From: Rugalucina vietnamica
Taxonomy: Eukaryota; Mollusca; Bivalvia; Lucinida; Lucinidae
Direction: 5' to 3'
NCBI GenBank assembly: GCA_964017185.1
Contig: OZ024871.1
Location: forward strand, 57,339,226 to 57,403,225
DNA length: 64,000 nucleotides
Shown: one piece after another, positions 1-12,800 of the stretch
Position numbering within the stretch: position 1 is the stretch's first letter
Layout: every line of letters begins with the position of its first letter
Made by a program: the position numbers and the translations under genes
Notes under the pieces: model-generated
Databases searched by the model: none
Told to the model about the DNA's origin: nothing
The model's input: the letters and a program-made list of their open reading frames with translations, nothing else

Positions 1-102
1 TGGCGCGTTTCATATAATAGAATCACCTTGTAAAGGTCATTCTGATAAATCCCAAGAACATGTCTATGACAAAGCCTACTTTGTTTTCAAAGCAATAACA
101 TT

Positions 103-338
103 TGAGCCACTGCATAAGAAAACCAACAAAATGCTTGGGCGAAAACAAAGGCGCAGATCAGCTTTGCGGTAGCCGCGAAGCTGATCAGCGCCTTTGTTTT
201 CGCTACACAGATAGTACAATCTGTCTTCTTTATAAATACAAAATTACAGGCCTCTAACCATCTTCTGTGACTGTACAGGCTGGTTTGTGTCAGACTCGGT
301 CGGAACACAAATTGTTGGTTTTCTCATGCGAAGGCTCA
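103..338 (+). mobile_element. MITE-A copy 1
   Basis: Starts TGAGCCACTGCATAAGAAAA and ends in the inverse AAGGCTCA. The core palindrome pairs GGCGCAGATCAGC with GCTGATCAGCGCC around an AACAAAG/CTTTGTT arm. Family definition: about 235 bp, imperfect TIRs of about 20 bp, strong internal hairpin, no coding capacity. Flanks often read TA(TGAGCC...GGCTCA)TA, suggesting a TA target. Confidence 0.85.
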
Positions 339-479
339 TTAATAATTTTTCATAAACATCGTCAGCTTGAGTAGAGTGTTTATGACTGTGTCAACAACAC
401 ACCACCTTGCTCCATCATTTTGCTAGTGCAAATTATTATCAGTAAAACTAAATCTGCCATCCCACAGATTAAAGATGTC

Positions 480-716
480 TGAGCCTTGACTCCAGAAAAC
501 CGGTCTTCAGGGTTTCCGACCAGGTCTGACACAAACCGATATGTACAGTCACAGAAGCAGGCTAGAAGCTTGAAATTTCGGATTGAAGAAGGAGAGAAAT
601 TGTACTATCGGTGTAGCGAAAACAAAGGCGTTGATCTGCTTCGCAGTAACTGCATAGCTGATCTGCACCTTTGTTTTCGCATAGGCAAAAATCCAGTTTT
701 CTCATGTAGCGACTCC
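480..716 (-). mobile_element. MITE-A copy 2
   Basis: Reverse-oriented copy in head-to-head arrangement with copy 1. It ends 24 bp before the acceptor of exon 1 and is open in the exon 1 frame from 486. Confidence 0.83.
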
Positions 717-740
717 TCTGTGATAATGACTTTATTTCAG

Positions 741-878
741 GCACCATTTGGTAGGAACAGTTTAAAGTTGATAGTAGAAGGAGATGATAACGTACAGAAC
801 TACTTCAACCTTGATCTAACCAACGGCAATGTTACAGTCAGACAGAGTCTCGTCCAACAGAGTGAACCATACTACAAG
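741..878 (+). CDS. Cadherin exon 1, B module (46 codons)
   Basis: Acceptor tttatttcag, donor aag|gtatac, phase 0. Strand pattern LKLIVEGDD, NYFNLDLTNGNVTV. First exon visible; its A partner lies left of the window. The frame stays open upstream to 486 through a MITE-A copy that ends 24 bp before the acceptor. The splice signal and module length decide the start used here. Confidence 0.9.
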
Positions 879-3800
879 GTATACAACATTCCACACTCAA
901 TGTCATCTCAATACTTTATGTATAAATTTCAAGTGTTTGTACAGCTTGAATCGGGCATACTGACACATAACAAACCTTTTACCTATACACTTGTTGTAAA
1001 GTGTGCTTCATTGCTTGTTCGTAAAATGAATTTAAAACTTGTGAATAATTTGGAAAGAGGAAACTTATGCCATTTTGAATATATCAACATACATGATTCT
1101 AAAAGTGTACAAGAAATCAGTTAATGTACAAAAATCAAACATATTACCTGTAAAATTGTCTTAAAAGTTTTTCCATGCTGTTCTGTTATTTTCTGTTTTG
1201 TTCTGTGTCTGTTGGATGTCTGTGTCTCTATGTGTCTGTCTGTCCATCTGTCTGTGTCTGTCTGTCTGTCTGTCTGTTTGACACTATACAATGTGTTGCA
1301 GCTACGTGTTCGTGTAGAGGATGGTGGCAGCCCACCAAAGTATGCCACGGCAGTGTTGAAGATCAACATTGACTATAACCTAAAAGATCCGGTGTTTGAC
1401 AACCTCAGTGAATGTACGAAGACAATCTCCGAGCTACACAATGTCAATGTGATGATAGACAGTGTGAGGGCTGATGATGGGGATAAAAAGGTTTGTTGGG
1501 AGTTGATGTGCTTGTTTGGGATAGTGGAGATCAAATTTTAACTCTTTTTATTGTTACCCTCTTACAACATTAGTGAACAGGCTGGTGAAGCAACTTAACT
1601 TCACTGTATTCATAAAAGTAATCTGTTACTAGCCATGCAAACATTGCCTCCACTCCATTTCACATAACTGCATGTTGCAAATAAGTTGGTTATTGAGAAT
1701 GGCTAATTTTATCTAATTAAGAGTATTTTACCAGGCCTGTAAGAGTATTTTACCAGGCCTGTAAGAGTATTTTACCAGGCCTGTAAGAAAATTTTACCAG
1801 GTCTGTAAGTTTTGTCTGGAGCAAAGCCATTGGCAGCTTGTCCTATGAAGATGCTCACACAAAAATATCCCCTTTAAAGATTTAAGGCTTCAAACTTATT
1901 TTTATCAACGTAAAACTTGTTTTTCTCAAGTGTGAATGTTTTGTGTGTTTCAGTCCCCTTGGAACACTGTTCAGTATCGTATGGACAGTGTTGGTCAGGC
2001 CAACCAGTACTTCATTGTAGAGAAGAACCCAGTTACACAGAGGGCAGAGATCAAACTGCGTCAGAGCCTCACCAACGATCCCTTGAACTCACCTTCGTAT
2101 CAGGTTAGTATTGGAAAAAGACATGAACACCCCTCGCCCTCCCCTGGGGGTGATACACTGTACTTAAAAATCACTCGTTCATAACCAGTAAAAAGGGAAC
2201 AGTCTGGAGTAGCCCATCTTTAAGTTAAGTTCTATTAGCAAATAGACTATTCCAAAATAGGCAACTCCATCTTAATATTTTGCTGTGAATGCAGGCCAGG
2301 TGAATTCAGTTATGTTAGGTTTTTGGTTTTATAATTAAATCTCTTTATAATGTTATGTTTTTTCTTTGTTTTAGTTTAATATAGTGGCGTATGATGGTGA
2401 CCGTACTAGCAGCAGAATTGCCACGTTTCCCTGTCGCTACACGGTGATCAGGAACACAGAGCAACCTCCCACATGGACTATTTCCAACTTTGAAACAACC
2501 ATTGATGAGACGCATAACGTGTTTGACCCCGTGTTCCAGCTCAATGCTACAGACCCTGACTCACAGGTTAGTCTGTGTTCATCTAGGGAGATAATATGAA
2601 CAGTGTCATGAAAAGAATTGTCATGGGGGTTTCAGTCCAGATCCATTCAAAAATGTCACAGTCACAGATGGAGGCTAGAAACTTTTTAAAAATTGCAGAT
2701 TTTGAGAAGAAGAGCGTTTGCACTATCGGCTGTATCGGCTGCATGAGGCACATGTAGGACAAGCCAAGTTTTGCTTGAGGATATGTAAAACTGTATAGAA
2801 AAAAAAGGAAAATATTCTTGTACAGCATATTCAGGAGAAATGTAGGCAGATTTTCTGACTATCCCAACATGATCACATGTGTTAACCAGGGATTAAAGGA
2901 AGAGACAGAAATACATTCTTTGTTTAATCCATTTATCTACTAACTCTTGTTTATGATATTCCAGTTTACCTTCGGTACTCTGACTTATGAGCTGTATGGT
3001 GATGTGAGGGCTCTGGAATTTTTCCAAGTTGACGCGAACACAGGAACTATACGACTGAGCCAGACAGTTCTCAATGAGGACACAATGCAATACCTGGTAA
3101 GTGTAGAATCACATCTTAGCATAGCATAAACTAGTCAAAATAAGTTAAGCCCCAGCTGAACTTTTAAACCATATATTTAATGCAAAAAGTGCTCTTTTTT
3201 GTCATAACTTTGAACCAAATGAATATATTTGCATACAATTTTGAGCGATAAAGCAGCAATGCCTCTTCTAAGTAAATTTCCTATCGACAGATTTTCTGTA
3301 GAGCTTCTAATCTTTAAGTGACCATCCCAAATTATTCCCTATAGTAAAATTTGCAAAATTACAGGTACATCGTATTCTGTAATAATCTGGAGAGTGCACT
3401 CTAGAGCAACAAGTGTTAACAATATTTTGAAAATTTTGAGTTTAAACAAGAGTATTCTGAGAAATCAGAAATTCATCGGGTTAGATTCATTTTCTAACCA
3501 ATGTTTAATGTATTTGGCCCCATTTGGATAATACTAGTCTTTGTGTTGACTGCCCTCTTGAAAATTGCAAATTTACAGTAATTCTCTTCACTGGTGAAGC
3601 TTGAGTAGTGGAAACCGCGGTATGACCCACCCCTTTCTCATTAATATGTTCACTGCTCTTAAAGGATCTCAGTTAAAATTTTTATTCCATATTCTGTAGC
3701 TTCAAGTGCGTGTGTATGACGGGGGTAGACCTGCACAGGAGAGGTACGGAGTTGTCATCGTGAACATACGTCGTAACTTCTTTCCCCCAAGGATTCTTGG

Positions 3801-6800
3801 TGATAGCGTGATAGATGTATCTGTGTTGGAGGTAGCCGCCAAAGGAGACCTGGTCCGCCAGCTTCAGGCTACGGATGATGATAGACAGGTACGCTGTTAA
3901 TGGGGAGGTCTCAGGAATAGTTAGTTATAACGTGGCTTTTTCATAGGATAATCATGTGTCTGTATTTTTTCTTGGGACTTAAAAGCTTTGTTCAACTTTA
4001 TCCCATATTTGACGAATGGACTTTCCCACCATTATCATTTGGGCGAGTCCACTTTCGTTTTTAGGGGCTTTAGGTGTGATTTTAAATTTTTATCTCATTT
4101 TTCGATGAAATTTCTTTAAGCAAACAGAATAGCCCCAGATGGGACGCCGGGTTCTGCGGCGACACATCTGGTGCTATACTGTTTGCCTATGCCCCACAAA
4201 AAGGACGCCAGGCTTATAGGAGTTAAGCAACTAATATGGAATGACAAATACTCTGCTTGAAAGTTTAAAGTCATTTGAATGTCATTTGCCAATATCAAAA
4301 ACTTTGCCAACCCTAAATAGAGAACAATGAGTCGTAATTTGATGATGATTATGATTGCTGATTGTAGAAAGTATGGTATGGAATCATTTGTTTTCAGGCC
4401 CCTTACCGTACGGTTGAGTACTTCGTCAAGTCTACAACAAGCCCAGAGGGAGTAGTTCAGGCGGCTACATTCCCGTTTGCCCTGGACATGAGCTCTGGCA
4501 GAATAACAGTAGATGGCTCACTACTCGACACATACGACTCATACACGGTATGTTCATAACATTATAAAACACACTTCAGCTGTGAATATTATGAACTGAA
4601 AAGTTTTGATACTTTTCATACTTATGCTCGAAAATAAATTATGAGTTCTAACACTCTACACACTCTATTTATCCGTTTTATCGAGGCAAAAATAAGTAAA
4701 GTATATCCTTGTACACCTCAGTTATATACTATAAAACAGTGGGGTGTAAGTTAGTTTTAGTTTTGTTAAATCCTAACCTTAAGCCCCATGGAATAGATTT
4801 ATGAGGTACTATTTTGAATAATCGAAAAAAGGAAGACAACTTGTTTTTATAAATGACTGACTTTGATGATCAATTTTTTTTTTTTTTTAATTCAGTTTAA
4901 CGTCCCTTTCAAGATTATTTCAGCTCATATGAGATGGGCAAATCAGTAGGTGGGCGAAAACGGGAGAACCCCGAGAAAAACCACCTGGCACACCCGCAAG
5001 CAGAACTTGGCTTGTCTCACATGTGGCCAGTGCAGGGTTCGAACCAACACCAGACACAGCGGTGAGATGATCGAGTGATTAAGAAACAGCGCTCTTAACC
5101 GCTCGGGCATGGGGGCCGCTGTTCAGTTTTTTATATGAGCAAACAATATGGTCATGATTCTGTTTTTCTGTCAACATAGATTGATTTTTGTTTGACTTTG
5201 CAGCCGAATTCTAGTTTGCCTATGCATAATTGTGGTATATTTTACTGGCACAGTTGTGTTTCTCTTATAGATGGTTGTGGGCACGAGAGATGCTGCCACT
5301 CCACCCAGGTTTGGTCCAGATTTCACAGTGAATATCAGAATAGACAGAAACTTGTTCCGACCGATGTTTACTAACCTTGACAATACCACGGTGATCTTGA
5401 ACACGGCACAAGCCTTTGATCCTGTCTACAGAGTGACTGCACGAGACAATGATACCAAGGTATGTGGAAACAACACTTTTATTCCTCCTAAAAATGAAAT
5501 TTCAAAAGTTAGAAATAAAAGTACAAAACCAATTACAACAATCAATTAAGAGGTGTATTTTGATCATTTTTAGAAGCATAACAGACTAAAGAAGTGTGTA
5601 ATTTAATTGCAGTGAGATTGATTATTACGGTTAGTAATGATATGGGCGAACTGAGTAAACTAACATTTTATGTGGCTCATGTTTGTTTTTTCTTATTTCA
5701 GTTTGATTTCGGCAATTTCGCGTTTTATTTACAAGATGAGGATCCTGTGTCAGGGTTCTTCACTGTAGATGCAACTGGCCAGGTGCGACTGAGACAGAAC
5801 ATTGCCTTAGACACAGAAACAGAATATAGGGTAAACGTTTTATGTTACTTGAACTTTTACTTGAAGTATTCTGACAAAAGGCGGCAATCATTCTGTGTAA
5901 CTATGTTTTCTCATCTAAGCACAAGCACAATTTTAAGTAATTTATTATCACTTTTTTATTGCCCAGTGCTTATTCATACCTAGTTTTCTATTTTCAAAGA
6001 TTTGAGCTGTGCATTAATTTGAATTGCTTTGTGTTCTTGCTGACACACAGCAATCCAAGAATTTTCTCTAAAAAAAGACTTATTTAAGCATTCTGACACT
6101 ACCTACTTCATTAGCCCCCTCCCACCCCAAGGAAAAAAATAAGAAGGCAATTAATGCATGTTTTACTCTATTGTTTCCATAGCTGTATATTGAGGTACGT
6201 GACGGTCCTCAGACAACAGTGAGACGAGATCCCTACATGAGCAGCGTGGGTATCCTCACTGTGATGGTCTCCAGGAACATCCGGGCTCCCACCTTCAACC
6301 CAGACTTCTACACATTTAACATTCCCGAGACTACGGCTGTTACAGAGATACTGGGAGCCATTACATTGACAGACCCAGACCTTGACGTAAGTCAAACCAT
6401 TGGGATACATTGTGCATGTATTGGGGGGAACCCAGACCTCGATTAAAGTATACATTGTACATATTATGGGTATGGTCAGATTCTACATGTAGGCAGAAAA
6501 AAGTCAAATATCACTGGAATGCGGGAGAGAAAAAAATGGTTTCATTTGACTTTCCTTATCAGATAAACATTATTTCTGTAGAGTAAAACTATGCTTTATA
6601 GAAGATAGAAACAAAGTACATGTAATTCCATATTTACATGGTCAATGCCAAAGTTATATCATGACATTGCTTAATTTCTTTCTTTTAGCCTGTTGAGATG
6701 CGTGTGATTGCCGGCCCCGACTCTGATTACTTCCGTATTGTCGGGAACCGACTGGTAGTGAACCAGCCCCTCTGGAGAAACGTTGCACAGCCTAGAACCT

Positions 6801-9800
6801 ACACGGTAAGGCAACTACAAATACACACAGAGATATATGTGTTGAAAGATGGCTGATGCTTCAGAAAATGACATGCATGTCAAAGAGATTTGCTTGTGAA
6901 GAGGTTCAAATAGGCCCTCCTGTTCATAAGAATATAAGTTCCTTTGAGGAATACTTTATAAAGAATACTTATAACTGCTTTGACTTGGAACACAATTTTG
7001 GACACAGTTTATCAGAAAAGCACAACTACAAATTATGCTGATGATGTTTTATTTTGTTTAGGTGTACATTGAGGGCAATGATTTAGGAGATCCTAACCAG
7101 CCTGCGACCAACAACGCTACAGTGCAAGTGTCAGTGGATCGTAATCTTTTCCCTCCAGAGTTCCTCCAGACCCCGTATGTCGGGACAGTAGACCGCAATA
7201 GTGGCAATGGTACCATCGTGGATACTATCGTCACCAGGGATAATGATACTGTGGTTAGTTGGATGATAAGTGCTATAAATGATTTTCATAAACAGTGTTA
7301 CAAAATCCTCCATAAGACATGGAACAGGAATTCTGCAAAAAAGCATTATGGATATCAAAGTGTTGTAATATTAAAAGTTACTTATTTTCTCAAACTCATA
7401 GAACTCTTGAAATAATTGTTAAATGATTGGAAAGATCTGATATATGTACATAGTTTTTTCTTCAGAAGACAACACAGGTTAAAGATTATTTCTGTTTTAT
7501 TAAAATCTTATGTTAAGTCCCTTTAAAATTTATGTGTTGACTGATTTAAAAAATAAAACAAAAAACAACAACAACAAAACAATAACAATAACAAGAAAAC
7601 AAGTTTGATTTATAATAAATTTTGACAAATCTATGCTATATTACAGCGGCCATACAATGAGGTGACAGTATCTGTGAGACCATCTGGTCCAGCTTCAGTG
7701 ATCTTTGGTCTCGACACTACAAACTTTGGTGAACTTAACGTCGTGGTTAAAGATGCCAATTTCCTAGCTGCTCACACCTTCAATAAATACTTTGTAAGTA
7801 CTCATCCTCAAAAGAAAGCTTAATTTGGTCGATCATTTGTCAGATTATATGGAGACCCACATCCAGTGCATTTTCCTCATGAAGATTTGGTCGTGAAAAT
7901 ATATTTACGGCCATGTTTCCTGGTGAGAGAAACATTCACTAAGTACTGTTAATATTCTTCTTGGAGGACAGTCCATGAACAGTGTTGTTATAGTAACTGA
8001 CCATCTTGACACCATCTTTGCTGTCAAGCATGAAATCAAACAAAAGATTAAGGACTGACCAAACTAGTGATACCGGAAAAACAGTCTCTTAAGAATGATG
8101 TGTTCATCTTGTGCGTCTTGCATGTGAAAAAAGATAATCTTTTAAATTCTTGGCATGTGTAATCAAATGTGAGTGTCCAACATTCCAGTATGTAGTTGTT
8201 TCATGCTGGTTAAAATTGTTTCTGTAGCTAAAAAGAAAATATCTGCTATATACCAATATTACCGTATGATGAAAATCACACCTGATTTTCACCTTCGTAC
8301 CTACCTTTCATTTTCAGCTGCATTTGGTAGCGGTGGATGGAGGGTTTCCAAATACTCGCTCTGCCGACACCATTGTCGAGATCAATGTTCGTCGTAACCT
8401 GGATATTCCACAGTTCACAGAGGCAGAATATGTAGTGGACGTACCTTTCAACAAGCCTGTGGATTCATTCCTCGTACAAGTGGCTGCTCAGGACCTAGAT
8501 CCCCTGGTATACTATCTTTCTATTTATATCTACATGGATAGTGGTTTACACCTGTGAGGATCTTCAATAAAATGAGGACTATTTATAAATTGAACCAAGT
8601 TATGTTCACTCCTCTTAATGACATAAAGCAGGACTTGCATATCTCATCCTAACATATTCCGACTAAAATGGCATGAAACTTAACTTGTGCTTGTAGAATT
8701 TCACATTGTTTCTATTTTACATCAAAACTTGCAACCCATAGCTAAATCTAGAGGCTTGAGTTAGGTGTAGCAAGGTACCAAACCCTCAACTAACATTTTA
8801 ATCAATTGTTTTATACCAATCAAGTGGAAACCAAAATGGAAATTTTATGGAAAGGCTTGAATACAAAATGTTCCATATAACACTTTGGTACACGAAAAAG
8901 TCTAATCATTTCAATTGACTTTTTGAGGAAACCCAGTTACACTCTTTATATTCATGATTATTTTTGAAACTTAGAGAAAGTTATGAACAGATTTTAATGT
9001 TAGTGATAATGATTATTTTCAGAGTCCCAACAATGAGTTTGATTTTTCGGAAGCTGCTACAAGCCCCTATGTTGACATCAACAGTGAGGGTGTGGTACGA
9101 ACTAAGGCTGACCTCACCAATGCTCCAGACACTTTCTTTGTGAGTACTTTATCTTATCTGAATCATTGGTTTCCCAACAGAGGGCCATGCTGTATGTACA
9201 ACAGTGAGACAGCTAGCTAGCATATGTGATAACACATAGCATCACAGAATAATGTTGTATTGTTATGAATTCCTGATTTTGATTGGACTGACTGAAATAC
9301 TAATTCTGTATACAAATGTAAAGAGGTACAAGTAGGCAAAGATCAGGAAAAGGTGCAATCAGAAAAAAGATTCCCACTCCAAAAACCGAGGTGGGAAAAA
9401 AACAAACTAACAATCAGGTACTTATACCATGAAACATATCGTAAGCCGAATGAGCAGTATTTTTTCTTCCCTTATTTTTACAGTATTACTATCAAAAACA
9501 AATAGCAAATGACAGCAGATTTTATGTTTTGTATTGTTAAAAGCTCACAATTAAAATGGTCCACAGGAGTGGAACGACTTAATAGTATGGTTGTAGTATG
9601 CATAATGACTTTGTTTGACATTATGAAATAGAATGTTACCATAATGTTTGTAGAATGTTACCATAATGTTTGTCATGGTGTTGTCTGTATTTTTCAGTAC
9701 CAAGTTCGAGCTGTAGACAACGGAGAGCCTGCACTCACTGGACAAGCTACAGTCAGAGTGAACGTGTTACGAGATCTCTCTCAACTGCGCTTCCTCAACG

Positions 9801-12800
9801 ACCCGTATAACGGACTGATACCAGACTCTGCAGACATTGACTTCTCCATTCTAACAGCAGTCACCAACCAAGTGGTAAGATAGTCTACAAATGAGCCACG
9901 TCATGAGAAAACCAACAATGTGGTTTCTGACCAGGTCCAACACAAACCAGTCTGTACAGTCACAGAAACAGGCTACAGACTGGAAATTTTAGGTTAGGAA
10001 AGAAGGAGACTTGTGAAAAAATCAGCAAAGTCATCTGTTCATTATCCTAACATCCAGTTTTGGGCCCCCACCCGTTGGGGCCTTAAGAAATAGATGGGCT
10101 GGTTGTGCCCTCAGGCAAAGCTTATACAGTACTGACAGACCATCTGATTACTGGTTAATAGCTCAGGTCTGAGCCTGTCCAGGAAAAGTTTTTCAAGTCA
10201 AATTATCCGTACATATAAGCATTACAGGCTTACTTGGGTGGTTATATTTGAAGCACTTTTTGGATGTCGTGACATCCTGCTCTTGGGTAAAAAATGGTGG
10301 CAACAACCTGACATGAACATAGCTATTGACCTGGACGTTGAGCATCAGTTCAAACAAATCACACTAATATCCAGCTCGATTTTGCACCATCATCATGTAT
10401 CTATCTTCCATTGTCCTATCTACAGGATGGTGTAACCTTCAGTCTGGTAGGAGATTATGAGGGACCGCTCTACTTCAAGATCAATTCAGTCACAGGACAA
10501 GTGAGCGTGGCTAGAGACTTACGAGACGATCTAGACAGGTTCTATAATGTAAGTTTTTATGTCAGAGTTATAGAGTGGTGTCGAATTTAAAGGGCACTTT
10601 GTTGTGAAAATCAGTTCCTGATCAGAGACTTCCCTCTAATTAAATCTCAAAAACCTGTAAAGTCGCTCTTATTTATCTATGAATAAATAGTCACTTTAGA
10701 GAATTTAATTTGGATTTGATAAATCCTGAAAGGAACTTTTAGAGAAATGAAAACTGTCTGACCTGATGTTACTGTGATTGGGATGAATTCGTACCTGTAT
10801 GAAACCTGTGCCAATAACTTCTTTGAAAAGATAAGGAGAATAACATGTTGCAAGATATAAGACTGCGATGAAAATTGGCTTAAAATTTCAGTAGTTATGA
10901 AAAATATTGCACCAGTGACTCCACAAAAAGTCTGTCACCAGTCTATTATAAATGATACAAAACAATTGATGAAAGTCCACTACAATCTCTACTTTGTCAC
11001 CTATTTATTTGTAAGGTAATAGAGAATACTTAGTATAAAATAATTTCTCTAAATATTTTAAATCATGAAACTGTTTGTTTTCAGCTGACAATCAAAGCAG
11101 AGAAACAGTTCCAGGTGTCAAAACAGGAGCAGTACGCTCTAGCCACGATAGAGGTGATCCGTAACCCGAACCAGCCAGAAATAACGTCCGGTATCTGTTC
11201 CAAGAGTATATACGAGTCGGTGAATGTGGGTACACAGATATTCAACGTTAGTGCCAGAGATGACGATGGGGTAAGAATCACTCAGACATTGGGTTTAAAC
11301 TCAATATTTGGTTTGTTTTATGCCACATGCTCTCAACGAAGATATAGAACAGCTAGGGTATTGGTACAGGCTGATCAAAAACTTTATTGCCAACTGACTG
11401 TTCATGGTGGTAATCTTATCATAATATGAGCCGCATCATTAGAAAACCGGATTTTTGCCTGTGCGAAAACAAAGGCGCAGATCAGCTTCTCAGTAACTGT
11501 TTTCGCTACTCGAATAGTACAATTCCTCTTCTTCCTAAATCCGAAATTTCAAGCTTCTAGACATTTTCTGTGACTGTACAGGCTGATTTGTGTCGAACCT
11601 GGTCAGAAACCCCAAAAACAGGTTTTCTCACGTCACTGCTCATATGATACTTCATGAATCAAAACTAGTTATATAGGAGAGAAGCTTTTGTATTTGAACC
11701 TGTTAAGGAAGACAGTTTTACAGATGTCAATTAAATGGCAGGATCACTGTTCATCTAAAACACTGACGAGTGTTTGTTACTAAGTTTCGTTGCAATGAAT
11801 TTTTCAGCGTACATGTAGTTGCAAAATATCTATGTTCTAAAGGTGTGTAGCTCGGACCTATGTTTGAGTGGCCCGAGATGTGAAGTTTTAATTTTTATTT
11901 GATTAATACATTTTATTATGTTCATTGAACCCATGGCAGTGTACGATATAAACAGAATATTTTTTTTTTCAGGACACTATAACGTACAGTATAGTGGCGA
12001 ATGAGCTGGATGCTGACTACTTCTTTATCAACCCTCAGACTGGTATGACGTACCTCAACCAGAGGGTGGACCAGGGACAAACCAGGAACCAGTACAGGGT
12101 AGGCAACTCTCACTGAAAATATACTTTGATACTAGAAATTGTCCTTGGGAAACATAAACACTAAAAGCTCCAAAATGTTAGGCTAAAGAAAGTCAAGGTG
12201 TATTTGTTGTAAGCTCAGTTACAAATAATACATTTGACTCTTCGGGCCCAGTTACAGATAATATATTTGACTCTTCGGGCCCAGTTACAAATAATATATT
12301 TGACTCTTCGGGCCCAGTCACAGATAATACATATGACTCTTCGAGCCCAGTCACAGATAATACATTTAACTCTTCAGGCCCAGTTACAGATAATATACTT
12401 GACTCTTCGGGCCCAGTTACAAATAATATATTTGACTCTTCGGGCCCAGTTACAGATAATATATTTGACTCTTCGGGCCCAGTTACAAATAATATATTTG
12501 ACTCTTCGGGCCCAGTCACAGATAATACATATGACTCTTCGAGCCCAGTCACAGATAATACATTTGACTCTTCAGGCCCAGTTACAGATAATATATTTGA
12601 CTCTTCGGGCCCAGTTACAAATAATATATTTGACTCTTCGGGCCCAGTTACAGATAATACATTTGACTCTTCGGGCCCAATTACAAATAATATATTTGAC
12701 TCTTCGGGCCCAGTCACAGATAATACATTTGACTCTTCGGGCCCAGTCACAGATAATACATTTGACTCTTCGGGCCCAGTTACAGATAATATATTTGACT

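Noticed and set aside
1..102. A missing A exon at the left edge
   Set aside because: No D-x-G-x-P, R-N-x-x-P or A-x-D-x-D pattern with splice signals is present before 741, so the partner of exon 1 must lie outside the window.
486..1124. A 212-codon + strand frame taken as a separate gene
   Set aside because: It runs from MITE-A through exon 1 and past a good splice donor (aag|gtatac at 879) into intron. Only 741-878 fits the cadherin pattern.
7850..8060. Possible extra exon in the intron between exons 13 and 14
   Set aside because: The patch looks slightly less AT-rich, but all frames are broken or lack cadherin motifs, and adding an exon would break the A-B alternation.
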